DNA of 5,891 bases from an uncultured Solirubrobacter sp. Lineage in GTDB: Bacteria > Actinomycetota > Thermoleophilia > Solirubrobacterales > Solirubrobacteraceae. Numbering within the stretch: the first letter of the stretch is position 1; the number at the start of each line of letters is the position of its first letter. A program made the translations under genes and the position numbers. Positions 1 to 5,782 of the stretch are shown one piece after another. The stretch is from contig CALMNS010000582.1 of NCBI GenBank assembly GCA_937871635.1, forward strand, positions 1 through 5,891. The letters are read 5' to 3'. The notes beneath the pieces were generated by a model. The model had not been told where the DNA came from. It worked only from the letters and a program-made list of their open reading frames with translations, and did no database searches.

Positions 1-668
1 CGGCCGTGCGCGAGGCGACCGACTCGGCGGAGGTGCTGGCCGCCGTCCGCGACGCCGCGGCGCGGCTCGATCCGCATGACGCCGGCCTCGTCGCCTACGC
101 CACCGCCATGCTCAACTGGCATCGCCGCCACGGCTTCTGCGCGAACTGCGGCGCGCCCACGGTCGCGGAGGAGGCGGGCTTCGTGCGCGTCTGCCCGGTG
201 TGCGGCGCCCACCACCACCCGCGCACGGACGCGGTGGTGATCATGCTCATCGTCGACCCCGACGGCGACCGCCTTCTCCTCGGGCGCCAGGCGACGTGGC
301 CGCCCGGCCGCTACTCCGCGCTGGCCGGTTTCGTCGAGCCGGGGGAGTCGCTGGAGTCCGCCGTGGCGCGCGAGGTGGCCGAGGAGGCCGGCGTCACGGT
401 GACCGACGTCCGCTACGCGTCGTCGCAGCCCTGGCCGTTCCCGGCCTCGCTGATGCTCGGCTTCACCGCGCGGTGGACGGGCGGCGAGCCGCACCCCGTC
501 GACGCCGAGCTCGAGGACGCCCGCTGGTTCAGCCGCGAAGAGGTCGCGCAGGGGCGCGGGCTGCAGCTCCCGCCGCGCCTGGCGATCGCCCGCCGGCTGA
601 TCGACGGCTGGCTGGCCGAGAAGCCCGCTACTGCAACCGAATCACCGTGTCAGGACACTAGGCGCTGA
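1..668 (+). CDS. nudC: NudC-type NAD+ diphosphatase (Nudix hydrolase), 5' end cut off by the window
   Basis: Cytosolic Nudix hydrolase expected to cleave NADH/NAD+ to NMN(H) and AMP; members of this family also remove NAD caps from RNA. The reading frame is open through the left edge. The first possible in-window start is a GTG at 6, but the family is usually about 260-310 residues and only 220 follow that GTG, so the N-terminal domain probably lies outside. Numbering from that GTG, a zinc ribbon is visible with Cys45, Cys48, Cys63 and Cys66. A full Nudix box (G-x5-E-x7-REVAEEAGV) spans residues 108-130. The NudC signature SQPWPFPxSLM follows at 140-150 and separates NudC from other Nudix enzymes. 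The last 15 or so residues are low-complexity, polar and not recognisably conserved; they are encoded by a less GC-rich stretch. The gene ends tail-to-tail with the diguanylate cyclase gene, overlapping it by 11 nt. Function is confident; the true start is not visible. Confidence 0.95.
   Translation, partial: AVREATDSAEVLAAVRDAAARLDPHDAGLVAYATAMLNWHRRHGFCANCGAPTVAEEAGFVRVCPVCGAHHHPRTDAVVIMLIVDPDGDRLLLGRQATWPPGRYSALAGFVEPGESLESAVAREVAEEAGVTVTDVRYASSQPWPFPASLMLGFTARWTGGEPHPVDAELEDARWFSREEVAQGRGLQLPPRLAIARRLIDGWLAEKPATATESPCQDTRR
647..658. repeat. Short palindrome GTGTC-AG-GACAC at the convergent gene ends
   Basis: Five-base perfect arms (647-651 and 654-658) around two bases, within a locally less GC-rich stretch of about 30 bases that encodes the unconserved tail of nudC and ends in the stop codon of the cyclase gene. 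It could be a weak hairpin or part of a dispersed repeat; no T-run follows on either strand. Confidence 0.35.
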
Positions 669-1713
669 CGAACGCCGGCCGGCCGGCGACGACCACCCGG
701 TCGCGCCCGGCCCGCTTGGCCTCGTAGAGCGCCTCGTCGGCGAAGGCGAAGAGCGCGTCGAAGTCCAGCCCGGGCGCCCGGGCGATCGAGACGCCGAAGG
801 ACATCGTGACCGGCACGGCGCCCGTCGCCTCGCTGGCGGAGGCCACGGCCGCGCGCAGGCGCTCGCCGATCTCCACCGCCCCCTCCTCGTCGGTCCCGGG
901 GAGCAGGACGACGAACTCCTCGCCGCCCAGCCGGTAGACGAGGTCGAACGCGCGCAGGCACTTGCGCATCGCGTAGGCGACGTCCTTGAGCACGTCGTCG
1001 CCCGCAGCGTGGCCGTGCTCGTCGTTGACCGTCTTGAAGTGGTCGATGTCCCCGACGATGAAGCCGACCGACAGCGGCAGGTCGCTCTGGGTCGCCTGCT
1101 CCTCGAGCTCGACGAAGCGCTGGGTGAGCGCCGCCCGGTTGAGCAGGCCGGTGAGCGGGTCGACCACCGCGCCGTGGCGGTGCTCGCGGTCGGACTGGGA
1201 GACGGCCGCGGAGAGGATCGCGGTGGCCACCACGATGGCCAGCGGGAAGAGCACCGAGTCCGGGCGGTCGAGCACGGTCTGCGGGTCGAGGCCGACCGTG
1301 ACGATGAGCAGGAGCACGACCATGTAGGCGACGCCGACCAGGACACCGCGCAGCTCGAAGCGGGCGCCGACGGTCACCGCCGCGAGCGCGAACCAGGACG
1401 TCGCGGGGCTCTCGGCCGCGCCCGTCAGGGCGACGCTCACCGCGATCATCATCGGGGCGATCGCCCAGCCGCCGGCGGCCCAGCGGTCCGGATGGGCGGA
1501 GCCCACCATCCGGCGGTCGGCCACGGTGAACGCGCCGAGGGCGAGGCCGAGCGGGATCAGGAACCAGAAGCCGATCCACGGGCCGGAGGCGATCAGCGCG
1601 AGGGCGAGGACCGCGAAGGCGCGCCGGCGGACCTGCACGAGCCGGGCCTCCATGTCCAGCAGGCGCTCACGACGGAGCTGGGCCGTCAGGTCGCCGGGAC
1701 GAGACTCCTCCAT
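658..1713 (-). CDS. Membrane-anchored GGDEF diguanylate cyclase
   Basis: Predicted to make the second messenger c-di-GMP from two GTP at the inner face of the membrane. The protein is 351 residues from an ATG at 1713. A charged N-terminus (1-31) precedes about six hydrophobic segments, roughly residues 32-44, 46-64, 83-98, 103-117, 122-141 and 153-172. A GGDEF domain runs from about 183 (DPLTGLLNR) to 340. The active-site loop is intact as GGEEF at 263-267, and the metal/substrate motif DIDHFKTVND begins at 222. An RxxD inhibitory site (RAFD, 254-257) sits exactly five residues before GGEEF, so product inhibition is expected. No EAL or HD-GYP domain is present, so it should be a synthase only. 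I do not recognise the six-helix region as a named sensor family. No strong Shine-Dalgarno precedes 1713, and the Met at residue 21 is an alternative start. It lies 38 nt downstream of the peptidase gene and could share its transcript. Confidence 0.93.
   Translation of the reverse strand: MEESRPGDLTAQLRRERLLDMEARLVQVRRRAFAVLALALIASGPWIGFWFLIPLGLALGAFTVADRRMVGSAHPDRWAAGGWAIAPMMIAVSVALTGAAESPATSWFALAAVTVGARFELRGVLVGVAYMVVLLLIVTVGLDPQTVLDRPDSVLFPLAIVVATAILSAAVSQSDREHRHGAVVDPLTGLLNRAALTQRFVELEEQATQSDLPLSVGFIVGDIDHFKTVNDEHGHAAGDDVLKDVAYAMRKCLRAFDLVYRLGGEEFVVLLPGTDEEGAVEIGERLRAAVASASEATGAVPVTMSFGVSIARAPGLDFDALFAFADEALYEAKRAGRDRVVVAGRPAFVSA
673..688. terminator. Perfect 16-bp GC palindrome, possible U-less terminator of nudC
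   Basis: CGCCGGCCGGCCGGCG reads the same on both strands and begins 4 nt after the nudC stop codon. As RNA it can fold into a six-pair G/C stem with a four-base loop. High-GC actinobacteria are thought to use such hairpins without a U-run. It also encodes the conserved-looking AGRPA near the C-terminus of the cyclase, so codon usage alone could have produced it. Confidence 0.3.
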
Positions 1714-1751
1714 GCTCGTGCATATCGACCCGCGGCCAAAGGTCTTGACCG

Positions 1752-3572
1752 CTACCCGAGCCGGCCGGCGTCGCGCGCGGCCTGCTCGGCGGCCTCGAGC
1801 TGGCGCTCGACGAGGTCGAGCCCGGCCTCCCAGAACCCCGGGTCGGCCAGGTCGATCCCGACGAGGTCGCCGAGCGCCTCGGGGGCCATCGAGCCGCCCG
1901 AGCGCAGGAGCTTGAGGTAGTCGGGCACGAAGGACGCGCCGTCCTCCTCGTAGCGGCCGTACACGCTCAGCGCCAGGAGCTGCCCGTAGGCGTAGGCGTA
2001 GACGTAGCCCGGCACGTTGACGAAGTGCGGGACGTACGACCACCAGCTCTCGTAGTTGGGAGTCACCTCGACCGCGTCGCCGAGGAACTCCTCCTGCGCC
2101 TCGCGCCAGAGGGTCCCAAAGCGCTCCACCGAGAGCTCGCCGACCTCCCGCCGCTCCGTGTGGATCAAGTGCTCGAAGCGGTTCATGGCCACCTGGCGGA
2201 AGACGGTGGCGATCGAGCCCTCGATCGACTCGGCCAGCAGCGAGAGCCGCGACTCGGGCGTCGGGGCGGACTCGAGCAGCCGCCCGAAGACGAGCGTCTC
2301 GCCGAACACCGAGGCGGTCTCGGCCAGCGTGAGCGGCGTGGAGTGGTGGAAGACGCCCTGGCTCGCGCCGAGGGCGGCGTGGACGCCGTGGCCGAGCTCG
2401 TGGGCGAGGACGAGCGCGTCGCGGCGGCGCGCGGTCCAGTTGAGCATCACGAACGGGTGGACGCTCGGCACGGTGTAGGCGCAGAACGCCCCGCCGCGCT
2501 TGCCCGGCCGGATCGGCGCGTCGATCCAGCGCTCGTCGAAGAACCGGCGGGCGAGGTCCCCGAGCTCTCCCGAGAAGTCCCCGAACGAGCCCAGCACGAG
2601 CTCGCGCGCCTCGCTCCAGCCCATCGGCTCGTCGGTGTCGGTGACGAGGGCCATGCGGTCGTAGTCGGCCAGCCGGGGGACGCGGAGCATCCGCGCCTTG
2701 AGCCGGTACCAGCGGCGCGGGAGCTCGTAGCGGGCCCGCACCGCCTCGATCAGGGCGGTGACGGACTCGTCGGAGGCCTCGTTGGCCAGGTTGCGGGACT
2801 GGAGCCAGTGGTCGTAGCCGCGCAGGCGGTCGTCGACCATCTTGTCGGCCAGCAGCGTGTTGAAGATGAAGGCCCGCGTGCGCAGACCGGGCTCGAGCGC
2901 GGTGGTGACGCGCTCGGCGGTGTCGCGGCGGACCTCGCGGTCCGGGTCGAAGAGCCGGGAGAGCGCCTGGTCGAGGGGGATCGGCTCGTCGCCCTCCCCC
3001 GAGCTGGGCGCCACGCGGATCGCCGAGCTCTGCTCCGCGAAGAGCCGGCTCCAGGCGCTGGCCCCGCTCAGGTTCTTCTCGGCCAGGATCCGCTCCTCGG
3101 GCTCGGAGAGCAGGTGGGGCCGGTAGCGCCGGGCCGACGCGAGGTGGTGGCGGCAGAAGTCGAGGCCCTCGAAGGCGAGCAGCTCGGCAGCCCGCGCGTC
3201 GTCGAGCGCCGCCCACTCGAGCTCGAAGAACAGGAGCGTCGTCTCGATCGCCGTGCCGCGCTCCTGGACCTTCGCGAGGCGCGCGCCGTTGACGGGCTCG
3301 GCGGTGTCCGTGGAGAACTCGAGCATGGCGAAGGAGCCGACGCGGCCGACGAGCTCCTGCAGGTGGCCCAGCTCGCGCATCGCGGTGGCGAGGCCCGGCC
3401 CGTCGAGCTGGTCGACCCGGCCGGCGTGGGCGGCGGCGAACGCGTCGGCGCGGGCCTGCGCGTCGGCGAGCATCGCGTCCACGGACTCCTCGCCCGATCC
3501 GTCGAGGAGGGGGGAGAGGTCCCAGGCGACCGCCTGGACCTCGGGATCGCTGACTTCCTCGGTTGCGCTCAT
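1752..3572 (-). CDS. pepF: M3-family oligoendopeptidase (PepF type), zinc metallopeptidase
   Basis: Predicted cytosolic zinc endopeptidase that cuts short peptides, in peptide turnover or signal-peptide clearance. At 606 residues it has the usual length for the PepF/M3B group, and no signal peptide or membrane segment is seen. The zinc site is visible as HELGH at 391-395, with the general base Glu392. Glu418 in the LAETAS segment is the likely third zinc ligand. Downstream, YVPHFVNVPGYVYAYAYG (513-530) carries the His and Tyr residues (His516, Tyr523, Tyr525, Tyr527) that line the substrate cleft in this family. The N-terminal WDLSPLL (17-23) is typical of PepF starts and supports the ATG at 3572, although no clear Shine-Dalgarno precedes it. 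It lies 39 nt after the tetR stop and 38 nt before the cyclase gene, on the same strand. The family is clear; the peptide substrate is unknown, and the symbol reflects family resemblance rather than proven orthology. Confidence 0.93.
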   Translation of the reverse strand: MSATEEVSDPEVQAVAWDLSPLLDGSGEESVDAMLADAQARADAFAAAHAGRVDQLDGPGLATAMRELGHLQELVGRVGSFAMLEFSTDTAEPVNGARLAKVQERGTAIETTLLFFELEWAALDDARAAELLAFEGLDFCRHHLASARRYRPHLLSEPEERILAEKNLSGASAWSRLFAEQSSAIRVAPSSGEGDEPIPLDQALSRLFDPDREVRRDTAERVTTALEPGLRTRAFIFNTLLADKMVDDRLRGYDHWLQSRNLANEASDESVTALIEAVRARYELPRRWYRLKARMLRVPRLADYDRMALVTDTDEPMGWSEARELVLGSFGDFSGELGDLARRFFDERWIDAPIRPGKRGGAFCAYTVPSVHPFVMLNWTARRRDALVLAHELGHGVHAALGASQGVFHHSTPLTLAETASVFGETLVFGRLLESAPTPESRLSLLAESIEGSIATVFRQVAMNRFEHLIHTERREVGELSVERFGTLWREAQEEFLGDAVEVTPNYESWWSYVPHFVNVPGYVYAYAYGQLLALSVYGRYEEDGASFVPDYLKLLRSGGSMAPEALGDLVGIDLADPGFWEAGLDLVERQLEAAEQAARDAGRLG

Positions 3573-3611
3573 CAGAGCGGTCAGTCTGCCAAAAGAGCGC
3601 GCGGGGCCGTG

Positions 3612-4199
3612 TCAGTCCGGCAACGGTCCGGTGGCGGCCGGCGCCCGCAGGCCGTCCAGGACGATGGCCAGGTGCCGCCGCCAGGACCCGGGGCAGGGAT
3701 GCGGCTTGCGGAACGCCGCGCCGATGCCGCACATGAGCATGGGCACGTCGTCGACGAGCATGTCCGGCCGCAGCACCCCGGCGGCCTGGGCACGGCCGAT
3801 GACTTTGCCCATCGCGACTCGCAGCTCCAGCTGGTGCTCCAGGACGCAGTCGGCGGGCTGGGCGACGAGCGACTCCGTGAGGCCGCGGTTGGCAGCGAGC
3901 AGCTCGGCGCCGAACCAGAGGACCCCGGCGAACGCCTGCCAGGCGTCGGGCTCGTCGAGCGCGGCGCGGGCGTTGGCGGCGATCCGCGCGAAGGAGTCCG
4001 CGAGGAGCGCCGCGAGCAGGGCGTCCTTGGTCGGGAAGTGGCGGTAGACCGTGCCGACCCCGACCGCCGCGCGGCGGGCGATCTCGTCCATCTGGGCCTC
4101 GTGGCCGGAGTCAGCGAACACTGCCCGTGCCGCGTCGAGCACCCGTTCCCGGTTGCGCCGGGCGTCAGCGCGGAGGGGACGCGCCTCCTGGGTGGCCAT
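3612..4199 (-). CDS. TetR-family transcriptional repressor, divergent from the efflux pump
   Basis: DNA-binding repressor of 195 residues, normal for TetR regulators. The N-terminal domain shows the usual lead-in LRADARRNRERVLDAARAVF (9-28). A helix-turn-helix follows at about 36-55, ending in the characteristic GVGTVYRHFPTKDALL. The C-terminal half (about 65-195) is the ligand/dimer domain. Its closing segment, with W173 and LDGLRAP (181-187), resembles the SbtR-like C-terminal group; that assignment is from memory of the family. The ATG at 4199 fits the family N-terminus. It is transcribed away from the MFS gene, with only about 110 bases between the starts, which strongly suggests it represses both itself and the pump. 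Predicted promoter elements put the mRNA start at or beside the ATG, so the message may be leaderless. The inducing ligand cannot be inferred. Confidence 0.95.
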   Translation of the reverse strand: MATQEARPLRADARRNRERVLDAARAVFADSGHEAQMDEIARRAAVGVGTVYRHFPTKDALLAALLADSFARIAANARAALDEPDAWQAFAGVLWFGAELLAANRGLTESLVAQPADCVLEHQLELRVAMGKVIGRAQAAGVLRPDMLVDDVPMLMCGIGAAFRKPHPCPGSWRRHLAIVLDGLRAPAATGPLPD

Positions 4200-4205
4200 G
4201 ACCTG

Positions 4206-4234
4206 AAGGTAGGGCTTGACAACCGGAACGTCAA
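4206..4234 (-). promoter_or_regulatory. Predicted promoter of tetR
   Basis: Reading leftward, TTGACG (4234-4229, five of six consensus bases) is followed after a 17-base spacer by TACCTT (4211-4206), which fits TAnnnT. The expected start point, six to seven bases further, falls on the tetR ATG at 4199, implying a leaderless message. This agrees with the lack of a good Shine-Dalgarno upstream of tetR. The -10 match is weak (three of six), so this is a prediction only. Confidence 0.55.
4216..4234. promoter_or_regulatory. Inverted repeat TTGAC-N9-GTCAA, candidate TetR operator
   Basis: Two perfect 5-base arms, TTGAC at 4216-4220 and GTCAA at 4230-4234, flank nine bases containing CCGGAA. The length (19 bp) suits a TetR-type operator. 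Each arm is also the -35 box of one of the two divergent promoters, so the symmetry may simply come from two facing promoters. Either way, a protein bound here would block both. Confidence 0.45.
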
Positions 4235-4245
4235 CTCCGTATGTT
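4216..4245 (+). promoter_or_regulatory. Predicted promoter of the MFS pump
   Basis: A consensus -35 box TTGACA lies at 4216-4221. After an 18-base spacer comes TATGTT at 4240-4245, which matches the TAnnnT pattern of actinobacterial -10 boxes. Transcription would begin near 4252, leaving a leader of about 50-60 nt before the pump start. The exact TTGACA match is notable in such GC-rich DNA. Confidence 0.7.
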
Positions 4246-4250
4246 CTTGT

Positions 4251-4274
4251 CCGGAAACGGAACCCCGCTTCCGG
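4251..4274. promoter_or_regulatory. Inverted repeat CCGGAA-N12-TTCCGG, candidate operator or leader hairpin
   Basis: Perfect 6-base arms at 4251-4256 and 4269-4274 lie at the predicted transcription start and early leader of the pump gene. A further CCGGAA occurs at 4223-4228, and CGGAAC at 4258-4263 lies inside the spacer. Repeated half-sites around a promoter are typical of repressor binding. A weak RNA hairpin is the alternative. Confidence 0.4.
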
Positions 4275-4297
4275 TCCTCCCCGCCCACCGCCTTCCC

Positions 4298-4301
4298 GGA
4301 G
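4298..4301 (+). promoter_or_regulatory. Ribosome binding site GGAG for the MFS pump
   Basis: GGAG stands 11 nt before the ATG at 4313 but only 2 nt before the ATG at 4304. The spacing therefore favours 4313 as the start. It is the only good Shine-Dalgarno match in the leader. Confidence 0.6.
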
Positions 4302-4312
4302 TCATGTCTCGC

Positions 4313-5782
4313 ATGCCTGACGCACCGCCCAAGTCCGACAAGAAGTGGCTCGCCCTCGTCCTCCTGGCCAGCGCGCAGTTCGTCGTGGTCCTCGACGCCT
4401 CGATCGTCAACGTGGCGCTGCCCTCCATCGGCCGCGACCTCGAGTTCTCCCAGGAGAACCTCGCGTGGGTGGTCAACGCCTACACGCTCGTCTTCGGCGG
4501 CTTCCTGCTCCTCGGCGGCCGGATGGCCGACCTGCTGGGGCGCCGCCGGCTGTTCGTCGGTGGTCTTGTCCTCTTCGGGCTGGCCTCGCTGCTCGGCGGC
4601 TTCGCCCAGACCGAGGGCCAGCTCATCGCCGCCCGGGCCGTCCAGGGCCTCGGCGCCGCGCTCATCTCCCCGGCGGCGCTCTCCATCGTCACCACGCTCT
4701 TCACCGAGGGCGCCGAGCGCAACAAGGCGCTCGGGGTGTGGGGCGCGGTGGCCGGCGGCGGCGGCGCGGCCGGCGTCCTGCTCGGCGGCGTCCTGACGGA
4801 CGCCCTCGGCTGGGAGTGGGTGCTCTTCGTCAACACCCCGATCGCCTTCGCGGCCGCCCTGCTCACCCCGCGGCTGATCGCCGAGAGCCGCTCGGGCGCC
4901 GAGACGCGGACCTTCGACGTCGCCGGCGCGGTGAGCGTCACCGCCGGCCTCTCGCTGCTCGTCTACACGCTCGTCGACGCCAACGACGCGGGCTGGGGCT
5001 CGGGCCAGACGCTCGGCCTGCTGGCGCTGACCGCCGCGCTGCTGGCCGTCTTCGTGGTCGTCGAGACCCGGTCGAAGGCCCCGCTCGTCCCGTTCGGCAT
5101 CTTCCGCCTGCAGACGCTGCGCGGCGCGAACGTCGTCGGGCTGCTGATCGGCATGTCCCTGTTCTCGATGTTCTTCTTCGTTTCGCTCTACATGCAGCAG
5201 GTGCTCGGGTACGGGCCGCTCAAGGCCGGGTTCGCCTACCTGCCCCTCGCGCTGACGATCATCGTCGCGGCGGGCGTCGCCTCCCAGCTCGTGACCCGGC
5301 TCGGCTTCAAGCCGGTGCTGGTCACCGGCCTGCTGCTGATCGCGAGCGGGCTCGCCTGGTTCTCGTTCGTCTCGGAGGGCGGGACGTTCCTCGGCGACAT
5401 CCTGTTCCCGTCGCTGCTGGCCGCGGTCGGCCTCGGGTTCGCCTTCGTCCCGGTGACGATCGCCGCCGTGACGGGGGTGTCGAACGCCGACGCCGGTCTC
5501 GCCTCCGGCCTGATCAACACGTCGCAGCAGATCGGTGGCGCGCTCGGCCTCGCCGTCCTCTCGGCGATCGCCACCAACGTCACCGGCGAGGTCCGCGCCC
5601 TGCCGCGGCCCGAGCAGGCGGCGGCGCTCAACGACGGCTTCCAGGCCGCCTTCCTCGCCGGCTCGGGTGTGGCGCTGCTCGGCGCGGTGCTCGCCTTCAC
5701 CCTCATCTCCGGTCGGGACTCGAAGGCGCACGTCGAGGCCGTCCAGTCCGGCGATCCGGAGGCCGTGCCGGTCGCGGTCTAA
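4313..5782 (+). CDS. MFS drug-efflux transporter, DHA2 (14-helix, EmrB/QacA-like) family
   Basis: Predicted inner-membrane proton-driven exporter of drugs or toxic organic compounds, 489 residues from the ATG at 4313. The sequence is hydrophobic throughout, with the roughly 14 membrane helices expected of DHA2. Visible signatures are LDASIVNVALPSI (27-39, motif D1), GGRMADLLGRRR (68-79, motif A), R-x2-Q-G-L-G-A-A (108-116, motif B) and a glycine-rich motif C region (144-159). In motif C the usual Gly-Pro is replaced by Gly/Ala. WEWVLFVNTPI (167-177) is also typical. The C-terminal 20 or so residues are polar. The start choice rests on the Shine-Dalgarno at 4298. An in-frame ATG at 4304 adds three residues, and one at 4241 lies inside the predicted -10 box, so it is unlikely. 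Expression is probably controlled by the divergent TetR repressor. The substrate cannot be named from sequence. The stop overlaps the next start by one base. Confidence 0.95.
   Translation: MPDAPPKSDKKWLALVLLASAQFVVVLDASIVNVALPSIGRDLEFSQENLAWVVNAYTLVFGGFLLLGGRMADLLGRRRLFVGGLVLFGLASLLGGFAQTEGQLIAARAVQGLGAALISPAALSIVTTLFTEGAERNKALGVWGAVAGGGGAAGVLLGGVLTDALGWEWVLFVNTPIAFAAALLTPRLIAESRSGAETRTFDVAGAVSVTAGLSLLVYTLVDANDAGWGSGQTLGLLALTAALLAVFVVVETRSKAPLVPFGIFRLQTLRGANVVGLLIGMSLFSMFFFVSLYMQQVLGYGPLKAGFAYLPLALTIIVAAGVASQLVTRLGFKPVLVTGLLLIASGLAWFSFVSEGGTFLGDILFPSLLAAVGLGFAFVPVTIAAVTGVSNADAGLASGLINTSQQIGGALGLAVLSAIATNVTGEVRALPRPEQAAALNDGFQAAFLAGSGVALLGAVLAFTLISGRDSKAHVEAVQSGDPEAVPVAV

Larger units (their letters stand above)
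4200..4312. promoter_or_regulatory. Divergent control region between tetR and the MFS pump
   Basis: This is the only sizeable non-coding stretch in the window. It is visibly less GC-rich than its flanks. It holds two predicted promoters facing outward, an inverted repeat built from their -35 boxes, several CGGAA-type repeats and a short ribosome binding site for the pump. The arrangement matches a TetR repressor sharing an operator region with a divergent efflux gene. Individual elements are listed separately; which repeat the repressor binds is not determined by the sequence alone. Confidence 0.85.

Noticed and set aside
1721..1723. An ATG upstream of the cyclase at 1723 as an alternative start.
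   Set aside because: It is in a different frame from the GGDEF domain.
1714..1751. GATATG/TATGCA as a possible -10 box upstream of the cyclase, and the small GGTC-AA-GACC repeat.
   Set aside because: No -35-like hexamer at a proper distance, and the four-base stem is too short to be meaningful.
3573..3611. TTGGCA (minus strand, 3592-3587) as a -35 box for pepF.
   Set aside because: At 17 bases downstream there is only AGCGCA, already within the coding sequence; no -10 match.
658..3732. A 1024-codon leftward open frame running through pepF into the cyclase.
   Set aside because: Only the part from 1713 is the cyclase. The upstream part is an Arg/Pro/Ala-rich out-of-frame reading of pepF, which has a complete HELGH peptidase in another frame. 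It is not a fusion protein.
2025..4796. A 923-codon rightward open frame opposite pepF and tetR.
   Set aside because: Its composition (Arg, Gly, Glu, Leu, Val, without domains) is that of an antisense shadow of GC-rich genes, and it runs across three well-supported genes and the intergenic region.
3581..5731. A 716-codon leftward open frame opposite the MFS gene and overlapping tetR.
   Set aside because: Charged low-complexity shadow with no recognisable domain; both the MFS and TetR frames carry clear family motifs.
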